10,167 bases of DNA. Source: Listeria marthii FSL S4-120 (lineage in GTDB: Bacteria > Bacillota > Bacilli > Lactobacillales > Listeriaceae). The notes beneath the pieces are model-generated. The model did not search any database, had not been told where the DNA came from, and saw only the letters and a program-made list of their open reading frames with translations. Shown here piece after piece: positions 1-7,090 of this stretch (position 1 is its first letter; every line of letters begins with the position of its first letter). The stretch covers positions 1,327,817 to 1,337,983 of the forward strand of contig CM001047.1 in NCBI GenBank assembly GCA_000183865.1, in the 5' to 3' direction. A program made the translations under genes and the position numbers.

Positions 1-1051
1 AACTAAAATTCAAGAAACACTAGGCAAGGAAAAGATAGAAGCGGCTCTTGTCACAAGTGAATTTAATAGAAGGTATGTATCAGGTTTCACTGGAACGAGC
101 GGTGTAGCACTTATTTTACCGGAAAAAGCTTATTTTGTAACAGATTTCAGATATACAGAACAAGCAGCGAAACAAGCAGAAGGATATGAAATTGTTCAAC
201 ACGCGGGTCCGATTTTTGATACGGTAGAAGAGTTATTAATTAAACACGATACAAAAACACTTCATTTTGAAGCAGATTATGTGACTGTATCTGAATTCAA
301 ACAAATGGAGCGTGTATTTAACCGCCAACTGATTCCGCTAACTGGCTTCTTTGAAGAAATGCGTAAAGTAAAAACGGCGAGTGAACTTAAAGCAATTCGC
401 ACAGCTTGTGATATTGCTGATGCTGCTTTTGCGCACATCATTAAATTCATCAAACCAGGCATGGCAGAAATCGAAGTATCGAATGAGTTAGAATTCTTCA
501 TGAGACGTGCCGGAGCTACTTCCTCTTCTTTTGATACAATCGTTGCCTCAGGTGTTCGTTCTGCGTTACCGCATGGCGTGGCATCAGATAAAAAAATTGA
601 AGTTGGCGATTTTGTCACAATGGATTATGGTTGTTACTATGATGGTTATTGCTCAGACATGACTAGAACTATCGCGATTGGTGAACCTGCTGAAAAACTA
701 AAAGAAATCTATCAAATCACTTTAGACGCACAATTAAAAGTAATTGATAGCTTAAAACCAGGTATGACTGGAATTGAAGCTGATGCGATTGCACGTGATT
801 ATATCGCTTCTTTCGGATACGGCGATGCGTTTGGCCACTCATTAGGTCATGGTATTGGACTAGAAATTCACGAAGGACCAAACTTATCATTCAAAAGCCC
901 GCAAAAATTAGAAGTTGGCCACGTAGTTACGGATGAACCAGGCATTTATTTACCAGGAATCGGCGGCGTTAGAATTGAAGACGATCTATTAATCACAGAA
1001 ACAGGTAATGAGATTCTTACCCATTCATCAAAAGAATTAATTATTTTATAA
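1..1051 (+). CDS. pepP: Aminopeptidase P family Xaa-Pro peptidase (M24B), 5' end cut off
   Basis: Cytosolic metallopeptidase expected to release the N-terminal residue from peptides with proline in second position. The frame is open from base 2, giving 349 visible residues; family members of this type are about 353, so only a few N-terminal residues lie outside the window. The N-terminal creatinase-like domain covers roughly visible residues 1-120, and the C-terminal pita-bread catalytic domain the rest. All five metal ligands are present: D208 (MDYG), D219 (SDMTRT), H283 (SLGHGIG), E312 (DEPGIY) and E326 (VRIEDD). The supporting histidine of LEIHEGP is also present. It matches B. subtilis YqhT, which likewise precedes efp. 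The 103-base gap to efp holds only a weak AT-rich hairpin, so read-through into efp is plausible. The family is certain; exact substrate preference is inferred. Confidence 0.93.
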   Translation, partial: TKIQETLGKEKIEAALVTSEFNRRYVSGFTGTSGVALILPEKAYFVTDFRYTEQAAKQAEGYEIVQHAGPIFDTVEELLIKHDTKTLHFEADYVTVSEFKQMERVFNRQLIPLTGFFEEMRKVKTASELKAIRTACDIADAAFAHIIKFIKPGMAEIEVSNELEFFMRRAGATSSSFDTIVASGVRSALPHGVASDKKIEVGDFVTMDYGCYYDGYCSDMTRTIAIGEPAEKLKEIYQITLDAQLKVIDSLKPGMTGIEADAIARDYIASFGYGDAFGHSLGHGIGLEIHEGPNLSFKSPQKLEVGHVVTDEPGIYLPGIGGVRIEDDLLITETGNEILTHSSKELIIL

Positions 1052-1154
1052 AATTCCTTTGTAACTTTGCTTATTTTATGGTTAAATAAGGAAGAATGAG
1101 CGTATTTTTAAGCTCCCAAATAAAAGATATTTTTCAAATTACAGGAGGATAAAC

Positions 1155-1712
1155 ATGATTTCAGTAAATGATTTTCGGACAGGTTTAACGATAGAAGTAG
1201 ACAACGGTATTTGGCGCGTGCTAGATTTCCAACATGTAAAACCGGGTAAAGGTGCAGCATTCGTACGTTCCAAACTACGTAATCTTCGTACTGGGGCAAT
1301 CCAAGAAAAAACATTCCGTGGCGGCGAAAAAGTAGCAAAAGCACAAATCGATAACCGCAAAATGGCTTACTTATATGCTGATGGAACGAATCATGTTTTC
1401 ATGGATAACGAATCTTATGAACAAATTGAACTTCCAGAAACACAAATTGCACACGAACTTAAATTCCTAAAAGAAAATATGGAAATTAATATCGTTATGT
1501 ACCAAGGTGAAACAATCGGAATCGACTTACCTAACACAGTAGAATTAGTTGTTGCGGCAACTGATCCTGGAATTAAAGGTGATACATCTTCAGGTGGTTC
1601 TAAACCAGCTACACTTGAAACAGGACTTGTTGTACAAGTACCATTTTTTGTTAATGAAGGTGACAAACTAGTTATCAATACAACCGAAGCATCGTATGTT
1701 TCTCGGGCGTAA
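1155..1712 (+). CDS. efp: Translation elongation factor P
   Basis: EF-P binds the ribosome between the P and E sites and relieves stalling at consecutive prolines. The 185-residue length is exactly typical. The N-terminal KOW-like domain (about 1-63) carries the loop PGKG with K32 at its tip. This is the residue that carries 5-aminopentanol in B. subtilis, so the same Lys-type modification, not E. coli beta-lysylation, is likely here. The two C-terminal OB-type domains (about 67-126 and 130-185) end in the family signature around [19 protein letters not shown] and the terminal YVSRA. The start is set by AGGAGG at 1143-1148, six bases before ATG. It follows the aminopeptidase P gene and is closed by a terminator just downstream. 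Nothing in the protein is unusual. Confidence 0.98.
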   Translation: MISVNDFRTGLTIEVDNGIWRVLDFQHVKPGKGAAFVRSKLRNLRTGAIQEKTFRGGEKVAKAQIDNRKMAYLYADGTNHVFMDNESYEQIELPETQIAHELKFLKENMEINIVMYQGETIGIDLPNTVELVVAATDPGIKGDTSSGGSKPATLETGLVVQVPFFVNEGDKLVINTTEASYVSRA

Positions 1713-1728
1713 GAAAGAATCATTTACT

Positions 1729-1758
1729 ACAGCTGGAGTTAATTCTTCAGCTGTTTTT
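1729..1758 (+). terminator. Rho-independent terminator after efp
   Basis: ACAGCTG (1729-1735) pairs with CAGCTGT (1748-1754). Three further pairs inside (one G-T) make a stem of about 10 bp with a six-base loop, followed by a run of five T. It sits 16 bases after the efp stop and ends the pepP-efp unit before the accB promoter. Confidence 0.85.
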
Positions 1759-1800
1759 CTATTTATGAGCGCTTCTGGTACACCTTTTGAATAAAAAGTA

Positions 1801-1809
1801 TGGTACAAT
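1801..1809 (+). promoter_or_regulatory. Extended -10 promoter for accB-accC-yqhY-type operon
   Basis: TGG followed by TACAAT (1804-1809) is an extended -10 element (TGn plus a one-mismatch TATAAT). No good -35 lies at 16-18 bases; the nearest TTGAAT (1787-1792) is only 11 bases away, so the extended element probably compensates. The expected start is near 1816, giving a leader of about 55 bases to accB. The -10 overlaps an interrupted palindrome at 1778-1806 that could be an operator. Inferred from sequence only. Confidence 0.55.
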
Positions 1810-1870
1810 AAGGACAATGCGTGATTAATGCAATTTTTTATTTTTAGTATTATTAAGGAGTGTAAATGGT

Positions 1871-2344
1871 ATGTTATCAATAGATGAAATTAAACAGCTA
1901 ATTGAGCTGATTGACGAATCAACCCTAGATGAATTTGAGTTAGAAACGAAAGATAGTAAGATTTTGCTTAAAAAGAATAAAACAGTTGTCACCCAAGCTG
2001 TTCAAGAAGCGGCAGTTATTGCCCAAGCACCAATTCAAGCAGCAGTGGCTCCTGTTCAAGCAGCAGCTCCTCAAGCAGAAGCGAGTGCAGCAGAAGATGC
2101 GAATCTAGAAGTAATTACATCTCCAATGGTTGGGACTTTTTATGCGTCTGCTTCACCAGAAGATGCTAATTTTGTTAGCGTTGGATCTAAAGTATCCACA
2201 CAATCTGTTGTATGTATTGTAGAAGCAATGAAATTATTCAATGAAATTACTGCTGATATCGACGGAGAAATTGCAGAAGTGCTTGTTTCAAGTGGTGAAT
2301 TAGTCGAATTTGGACAACCACTTTTCAAAGTTAGAAAAAAATAA
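1871..2344 (+). CDS. accB: Biotin carboxyl carrier protein of acetyl-CoA carboxylase
   Basis: AccB carries the biotin that is carboxylated by AccC and then donates CO2 to acetyl-CoA at the AccA/AccD transferase, making malonyl-CoA for fatty acid synthesis. The protein has 157 residues, normal for the family. An N-terminal helical segment (1-40) is followed by an Ala/Pro/Gln-rich mobile linker (about 41-78). The C-terminal biotinyl domain (about 80-156) has the thumb-like loop [14 protein letters not shown] and the acceptor motif EAMK with biotinyl lysine K121. The start is ATG 1871 with AAGGAG at 1855-1860. An ATG at 1866 is out of frame. The gene is first in an operon with accC, which begins 13 bases after its stop. 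Confidence 0.97.
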   Translation: MLSIDEIKQLIELIDESTLDEFELETKDSKILLKKNKTVVTQAVQEAAVIAQAPIQAAVAPVQAAAPQAEASAAEDANLEVITSPMVGTFYASASPEDANFVSVGSKVSTQSVVCIVEAMKLFNEITADIDGEIAEVLVSSGELVEFGQPLFKVRKK

Positions 2345-2357
2345 GGGGTCGAAAAAC

Positions 2358-3722
2358 ATGATTAAAAAAGTACTGGTAGCGAACCGTGGAGAAATCGCTG
2401 TCCGTATCATTCGCGCTGCAAAAGAACTTGGAGTGGAGACAGTGGCGATATATTCGGAAGCAGATAGAGAAGCGCTACATATTCAGCTAGCGGATGAAGC
2501 TTATTGTGTAGGTCCTGCGGCAACAAAAGATAGTTATTTAAATATGTCAAACATTATTAGCCTTGCTGTTTTAACAAACTGTGACGCTATTCATCCTGGC
2601 TATGGTTTCTTAGCCGAAAATGCAGATTTCGCCGAACTGTGCGAAGACTGCAATATTACTTTTATCGGACCAAGTGCTGCCGCTATTTCGCAAATGGGTA
2701 CAAAAGACGTTGCCCGCGAAACAATGCGCAAAGCAGGCGTTCCAATCGTTCCTGGTTCACAAGGGATTGTTGCGGATGTGGAAGACGGTAAAAAAATCGC
2801 CAAGAAAATCGGTTATCCGGTAATCATTAAAGCAACAGCTGGCGGTGGCGGTAAAGGTATTCGTGTAGCAGAAAATGAAGAGAAATTAGTCTCTGGTATT
2901 CATACGACGCAACAAGAAGCCGAAGCAGCATTTGGTGATCCAGGTGTTTACCTTGAAAAATATATTCAAGATTTCCGCCATGTCGAAATTCAAGTGCTTG
3001 CCGATAACCATGGTAATGTTATCCATCTAGGGGAACGTGATTGTAGTATTCAACGTCGCTTACAAAAGCTAATTGAAGAATCACCATCACCTGCCATTGA
3101 TGAAAAAACACGCCAAAAAATGGGTAAAGCAGCCGTTAAAGCTGCCAAAGCCGTGAATTATTCTGGCGCAGGAACAATCGAATTTATTTACGATCATCAC
3201 GAAAATAACTTCTATTTTATGGAAATGAATACTCGTATCCAAGTAGAGCATCCTGTAACTGAGCTTGTAACTGGAATTGATTTAGTTAAACAACAATTTT
3301 TAGTTGCTTCAGGCGAAGAGCTTGAAATTAAGCAAGCAGATGTGAAATTAACAGGTTGGGCAATGGAATGTCGGATTAACGCTGAAAATCCGGAGAAAAA
3401 CTTTATGCCAGCTCCAGGAGAAATTAAATTTTATCTTCCTCCAGGTGGCTTAGGTGTCCGAATTGATTCCGCAGCTTATCCAAACTACAAAATCCCGCCA
3501 TATTATGATTCGATGATTGCTAAAGTAATTTGTTATGCAGAAACACGAGAAGAAGTTATTCAAAAAATGAAACGTGCATTGTCGGAATTTGCTATTGATG
3601 GTATTCCTTCGACAATTCCATTCCATTTACGCGTGTTAGATAATGATGTATTTTTATCAGGCGATTTCAATACAAAATTCTTGGAGCAAAACGATGTAAT
3701 GAATCTTTCTAAGGAGGGCTAA
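2358..3722 (+). CDS. accC: Biotin carboxylase subunit of acetyl-CoA carboxylase
   Basis: This ATP-grasp enzyme carboxylates the biotin of AccB using ATP and bicarbonate, the first half-reaction of malonyl-CoA synthesis. With ATG 2358 it has 454 residues, beginning MIKKVLVANRGEIAVR as family members do. AAGGGG at 2343-2348 fits this start. An in-frame TTG at 2310 lies inside accB and is rejected. The biotin carboxylase N-domain covers about 1-110, the ATP-grasp domain about 115-330 and the C-domain about 335-445. Active-site residues match E. coli with a one-residue shift: K116, K158, Gly-rich loop AGGGGKG (161-167), H208, E275, E289, N291, R293, Q295, E297 and R339. The last codons, AAG GAG GGC, also form the ribosome site of the next gene. 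Confidence 0.98.
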   Translation: MIKKVLVANRGEIAVRIIRAAKELGVETVAIYSEADREALHIQLADEAYCVGPAATKDSYLNMSNIISLAVLTNCDAIHPGYGFLAENADFAELCEDCNITFIGPSAAAISQMGTKDVARETMRKAGVPIVPGSQGIVADVEDGKKIAKKIGYPVIIKATAGGGGKGIRVAENEEKLVSGIHTTQQEAEAAFGDPGVYLEKYIQDFRHVEIQVLADNHGNVIHLGERDCSIQRRLQKLIEESPSPAIDEKTRQKMGKAAVKAAKAVNYSGAGTIEFIYDHHENNFYFMEMNTRIQVEHPVTELVTGIDLVKQQFLVASGEELEIKQADVKLTGWAMECRINAENPEKNFMPAPGEIKFYLPPGGLGVRIDSAAYPNYKIPPYYDSMIAKVICYAETREEVIQKMKRALSEFAIDGIPSTIPFHLRVLDNDVFLSGDFNTKFLEQNDVMNLSKEG

Positions 3723-3725
3723 ATA

Positions 3726-4133
3726 ATGGCTTATACAAAAGATTTGCGAAAACAAAATGATGCACCGCTTGGCAAAATTGAGATTGCACCAGAAGTAATC
3801 GGCGTAATCGCTGGACTGGCTGCAAGTGAAATTGAAAACGTTGCTTATATGCAAGGTGGCTTCGCGACAGAAATGCGCGAAAAATTCAGTGGTGCTGTAA
3901 ACTACCGTAAAGGCGTAAAAGTAGAACTAACCGAAGAAGGAATTCTAATCGAACTTTATTGTTCAGTCTTATTTGGTGCAACAATTCCACTTGTTGCTCA
4001 AAATATTCAAGATGCTGTCAGAGATACCATTTTTAATATGACTGGTTTAAATGTACTCGAAATCAACGTTCATATCGTTGGGGTACAATTTGAAAAAACA
4101 GAAACACTTTCCTTCGATGATTTTGAGCTATAA
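3726..4133 (+). CDS. Asp23/Gls24 family protein, YqhY type
   Basis: A 135-residue member of the Asp23/Gls24 (DUF322) family. Residues about 15-125 form the domain, with the typical start LGKIEIAPEVI, the segment IAGLAASEIENVA and the strand-helix pattern ending in EINVHIVGVQF. The tail is acidic (SFDDFEL). There is no signal peptide or membrane segment, so it should be cytosolic or loosely associated. In B. subtilis the equivalent gene yqhY is also in the accB-accC operon, and its loss is reported to select mutations in acetyl-CoA carboxylase genes, so a role in controlling that enzyme is the best inference. Its molecular action is not known from sequence. It starts 3 bases after accC, and its ribosome site AAGGAGG (3711-3717) is encoded in accC. 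Confidence 0.92.
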   Translation: MAYTKDLRKQNDAPLGKIEIAPEVIGVIAGLAASEIENVAYMQGGFATEMREKFSGAVNYRKGVKVELTEEGILIELYCSVLFGATIPLVAQNIQDAVRDTIFNMTGLNVLEINVHIVGVQFEKTETLSFDDFEL

Positions 4134-4163
4134 AATTCAAGGAACAAAAGGAGCAGCTTTAAC

Positions 4164-4550
4164 ATGAAAAGAAGAGAGGCGCGCGAGAAAGCACTTCAAG
4201 CACTATTCCAAATAGAGCTAAACGAAATGTCGCTAGATCAAGCAATTAAAAACATCATGGAAGACGAACAAGACGACTATATGGAAAAATTAGTCGAAGG
4301 TGTTATGGCTAATAAAGCAGAAATTGATGCTATCATTGAGCCTAACTTAGACAATTGGCGTATGGATCGTTTGAGTAAAGTCGATTTATCTTTACTTCGC
4401 GTGAGTGTTTATGAAATTAAGTACTTGGATGATGTGCCAAATAGAGTTAGTTTGAATGAGTCCATCGAAATTGCAAAAATTTACAGTGATGAAAAATCAA
4501 GTAAATTTATTAATGGCGTACTTGCTAATATTGCACCTGAAGATAAATAA
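4164..4550 (+). CDS. nusB: Transcription antitermination factor NusB
   Basis: NusB pairs with NusE (ribosomal protein S10) to bind boxA RNA and support processive rRNA transcription. The 128-residue, wholly alpha-helical-looking protein has the conserved Arg-rich start MKRREAREKALQALFQIE, which contacts boxA RNA. It also has the family motifs DRLSKVDLSLLR (about 68-79), NESIEIAKIYSDEKSSKFINGVL (split as NESIEIAK near 98 and KFINGVL near 114). AAGGAG at 4148-4153 is 10 bases before ATG. It follows the Asp23-family gene by 30 bases with no terminator between them, so it is likely transcribed from the accB promoter. A hairpin follows its stop. Confidence 0.96.
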   Translation: MKRREAREKALQALFQIELNEMSLDQAIKNIMEDEQDDYMEKLVEGVMANKAEIDAIIEPNLDNWRMDRLSKVDLSLLRVSVYEIKYLDDVPNRVSLNESIEIAKIYSDEKSSKFINGVLANIAPEDK

Positions 4551-4558
4551 GCTTGACT

Positions 4559-4584
4559 GAGTGCAAGGGGATTCTCTTGCACTC
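4559..4584 (+). terminator. Hairpin after nusB, probable partial terminator
   Basis: GAGTGCAAG (4559-4567) and CTTGCACTC (4576-4584) are perfect inverted repeats (9 bp). Two more inner pairs (G-T, G-C) leave a four-base loop. The tail CCTTATTTCG is only partly T-rich, with six T further on at 4598-4603. This suggests incomplete termination between nusB and folD. I find no convincing promoter in 4585-4630. Confidence 0.6.
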
Positions 4585-4645
4585 CCTTATTTCGTGATTT
4601 TTTAAGGATAATTACGTTAAAAGTATTTTTAAGGGGGCAATACTC

Positions 4646-5500
4646 ATGGGAGAAATTATTGACGGCAAAAAGTTAGCAAAAGAAATTCAAGAAAAAGTTA
4701 CGAGTGAAGTAGCTGAATTAGCAAAAACAGGTAAAAAACCAGGCCTTGCAGTCGTGCTCGTAGGCGACAATCAAGCATCACGTACATATGTAAGAAATAA
4801 ACAAAAACGCACAGAAGAAGCAGGAATGAAATCCGTTTTAATTGAACTTCCAGAAAATGTAACAGAAGAGAAATTATTATCTGTTGTGGAAGAATTAAAC
4901 GAAGACAAAACAATCCACGGTATTCTCGTGCAGTTACCATTACCAAAACATATCTCAGAAGAAAAAGTAATTGATACAATTAGCTATGACAAAGATGTTG
5001 ACGGTTTCCATCCAGTGAATGTAGGTAATTTATTCATCGGAAAAGATTCTTTTGTTCCTTGCACACCAGCAGGAATTATTGAGTTAATAAAATCGACCGG
5101 CACTCAAATAGAAGGTAAACGCGCGGTAGTTATTGGTAGAAGTAACATTGTAGGTAAACCAGTAGCACAATTACTGTTAAATGAAAATGCGACAGTAACG
5201 ATTGCGCACAGCCGCACAAAAGATTTACCACAAGTAGCGAAAGAAGCGGATATTCTTGTTGTTGCAACAGGTTTAGCTAAATTCGTGAAAAAAGATTACA
5301 TCAAACCAGGTGCGATTGTTATTGATGTTGGCATGGACCGAGATGAAAACAATAAATTATGCGGTGATGTTGATTTTGATGACGTTGTGGAAGAAGCGGG
5401 ATTCATTACGCCGGTACCAGGTGGTGTTGGCCCAATGACAATCACGATGTTACTTGCTAACACATTAAAAGCAGCGAAACGCATTTGGAAAACGAATTGA
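4646..5500 (+). CDS. folD: Bifunctional methylenetetrahydrofolate dehydrogenase / methenyltetrahydrofolate cyclohydrolase
   Basis: FolD interconverts 5,10-methylene-, 5,10-methenyl- and 10-formyl-tetrahydrofolate with NADP, supplying one-carbon units for purines and formyl-Met-tRNA. The 284-residue length is normal. The N-terminal catalytic domain (about 1-120) has the Y48...K52 pair in [10 protein letters not shown], the segment GILVQLPLP (92-100) and D118 in DKDVDGFHP. The NADP-binding Rossmann domain (about 140-265) shows [10 protein letters not shown] (163-172), and the C-terminal signature [10 protein letters not shown] (256-265) follows. AAGGGGG at 4631-4637 sets the ATG, 8 bases away. 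It heads the folD-xseA-xseB-ispA cluster, the same order as in Bacillus. Confidence 0.98.
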   Translation: MGEIIDGKKLAKEIQEKVTSEVAELAKTGKKPGLAVVLVGDNQASRTYVRNKQKRTEEAGMKSVLIELPENVTEEKLLSVVEELNEDKTIHGILVQLPLPKHISEEKVIDTISYDKDVDGFHPVNVGNLFIGKDSFVPCTPAGIIELIKSTGTQIEGKRAVVIGRSNIVGKPVAQLLLNENATVTIAHSRTKDLPQVAKEADILVVATGLAKFVKKDYIKPGAIVIDVGMDRDENNKLCGDVDFDDVVEEAGFITPVPGGVGPMTITMLLANTLKAAKRIWKTN

Positions 5501-5515
5501 TTAATTGGATGTGAA

Positions 5516-6871
5516 ATGATGGAGCAAGATAAATATTTGACGGTAGCAGCAATAACCAAATATATTGAAAAAAAGTTTGAAGTAGATCCTTACATGAAAC
5601 AAGTTTTTGTGCGCGGAGAAATTTCGAATTTAAAACAACCGGCGAGTGGACATCTATATTTTACGGTAAAAGATGAATTTGCGATGCTTCGTTCTGTCAT
5701 GTTTCACAAAGCAGTTCAAAAGATTGGTTTTGTCCCAGAAGATGGTATGAATGTACTTATCACAGGGCGAATTGGCGTATTCAACAAAGCTGGACGTTAT
5801 CAGTTTTACGCAGAACATATGGAACCAGATGGCGTTGGCGCGCTTTATATTCAATTCGAGCAATTAAAAGCACAATTAGAAAAGGAAGGGCTTTTTGCGG
5901 AAACGCATAAAAAAGTGCTTCCTTCTTTCCCGTCCAAAGTCGCTGTAGTTACATCAAAAACCGGTGCAGCTGTTCGCGATATACTGACGACGATTCACCG
6001 CAGAATGCCTTCCGTAGAAGTGATTGTCTACCCGACGATTGTTCAAGGTGAGAAAGCAGCTCAAAAAATTGTCGAAAACATTGGCCGTATTAATCAACGG
6101 AATGATATAGATGTCATGATTATTGGGCGTGGTGGTGGCTCACTGGAAGAACTATGGGCTTTTAATGAAGAACCAGTTGTTCGAGCAGTATATGATTCCG
6201 ATGTACCAGTTATCTCGGCAGTAGGACATGAAACCGATTTTGCTTTAAGTGATTTTTCTGCCGATGTCCGGGCGGCAACACCAACTGCAGCAGCTGAACT
6301 TGCTGTTCCTGACTATCGTGATTTAGAAGAGCGGTTAGCAGAACGCAAATACCGATTACGCGCAGTAACAAGACAACTATTAGAAAGAAAAGAACGTTCA
6401 TTAGAGCAACTGAAACAACATTTAATGCTAAATGGTCCCAAGCATCAATTAGAACAACAAATGGAACGGACAGATTATTTTGCCGAACGTTTAAATAATG
6501 CTTTTTCTAAACAAATATTTGTCAAACAAACAGCGTTCCAGCGATTAAATGACCGGTTACATTATTACCATCCGAAAAAAGAAATCGAACTTCAAAAAGA
6601 ACAAATCGCGTTACGCCAACAAACTTTAGATAAAGCAATGAAACAACTTTTGAAAGATAAACAACAAACTTTCTTTAGGCAAGTCGATGCGCTAGAACAT
6701 CTAAGCCCTCTTTCTTTATTGAAGCGGGGATTTGGTGTAACGTATAAAGAGAATACACTGGTCAAATCGGTGAAAGAGCTGGAAGTTGGCGATAATATCC
6801 AAGTGAAAATGCAAGGCGGACACATAGATGCACTCATTACCGCAAAGGAGGAAGATACAAGTGGCAACTAA
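5516..6871 (+). CDS. xseA: Exodeoxyribonuclease VII large subunit
   Basis: XseA is the catalytic subunit of exonuclease VII, which with several XseB subunits cuts single-stranded DNA from both ends. It has 451 residues, the usual length. The OB-fold covers about 24-102 and contains GEISNLKQPASGHLYFTVKD. The catalytic domain contains VTSKTGAAVRDIL (145-157), GRGGGSLEELWAFN (204-217) and the motif from GHETDF (238) to TPTAAAE (261). A long, charged coiled-coil segment (about 268-400) then leads to a C-terminal domain with LSPLSLLKRGFG. Two adjacent ATGs (5516 and 5519) could start it. The Shine-Dalgarno match is poor (GGATGT, 5507-5512), so expression may depend on coupling to folD, whose stop is only 15 bases upstream. 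Confidence 0.96.
   Translation: MMEQDKYLTVAAITKYIEKKFEVDPYMKQVFVRGEISNLKQPASGHLYFTVKDEFAMLRSVMFHKAVQKIGFVPEDGMNVLITGRIGVFNKAGRYQFYAEHMEPDGVGALYIQFEQLKAQLEKEGLFAETHKKVLPSFPSKVAVVTSKTGAAVRDILTTIHRRMPSVEVIVYPTIVQGEKAAQKIVENIGRINQRNDIDVMIIGRGGGSLEELWAFNEEPVVRAVYDSDVPVISAVGHETDFALSDFSADVRAATPTAAAELAVPDYRDLEERLAERKYRLRAVTRQLLERKERSLEQLKQHLMLNGPKHQLEQQMERTDYFAERLNNAFSKQIFVKQTAFQRLNDRLHYYHPKKEIELQKEQIALRQQTLDKAMKQLLKDKQQTFFRQVDALEHLSPLSLLKRGFGVTYKENTLVKSVKELEVGDNIQVKMQGGHIDALITAKEEDTSGN
6844..6851 (+). promoter_or_regulatory. Ribosome-binding site that fixes the xseB start
   Basis: AAAGGAGG lies inside the end of xseA, 9 bases before GTG 6861. It selects this GTG over the in-frame ATG at 6828, which lacks such a site. 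Confidence 0.8.
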
Positions 6872-7088
6872 AAAGAAAACTTTTGAAGAAGCAATTGCAG
6901 AACTAGAAACAATCGTAGAAGCGCTCGAAAATGGTAGTGCCTCACTCGAAGATTCTCTCGACATGTATCAAAAAGGAATCGAATTAACGAAATTGTGCCA
7001 AGATAAATTACAAGCAGCAGAAAAACGAATGGCAAAAGTAGTCACAGATGCAGGAGAAGAAATTCCTTTTGAAGCGGATGGTGAATAA
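6861..7088 (+). CDS. xseB: Exodeoxyribonuclease VII small subunit
   Basis: XseB is the small helical partner that binds the XseA coiled coil to form exonuclease VII. With GTG 6861 it has 75 residues, typical for the family. It shows the signature TFEEAIAELE (7-16), IVEALENG (18-25) and the second helix around LEDSLDMYQKGIELTKLC (29-46), followed by an acidic tail. The gene overlaps the end of xseA by 11 bases in another frame, so the two subunits are translationally linked. Upstream extension to ATG 6828 would add 11 residues not expected in the family, and the strong ribosome site at 6844-6851 argues against it. Confidence 0.94.
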   Translation: MATKKKTFEEAIAELETIVEALENGSASLEDSLDMYQKGIELTKLCQDKLQAAEKRMAKVVTDAGEEIPFEADGE

Positions 7089-7090
7089 AT

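Noticed and set aside
932..934. Asp before the metal-ligand Glu (TDEPGIY) in the aminopeptidase P, as a damaging change
   Set aside because: I believe TDEPGIY-type motifs occur in other Bacillota members; all five metal ligands are intact.
1070..1090. CTTATTT...AAATAAG inverted repeat after the aminopeptidase P gene, as a terminator
   Set aside because: The stem is only A-T rich and is followed by GAAGAATGAG, with no T-run.
1113..1147. CTCC (1113-1116) pairing with GGAG of the efp ribosome site as a regulatory switch
   Set aside because: Only four pairs over a long loop; too weak to distinguish from chance.
2310..2357. In-frame upstream TTG extension of accC
   Set aside because: It lies inside accB, and the family N-terminus begins exactly at ATG 2358, which has a ribosome site at the right distance.
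4578..4612. TTGCAC ... GATAAT as a folD promoter
   Set aside because: The spacer is 23 bases, too long for a sigma-A promoter, and TTGCAC is part of the hairpin arm.
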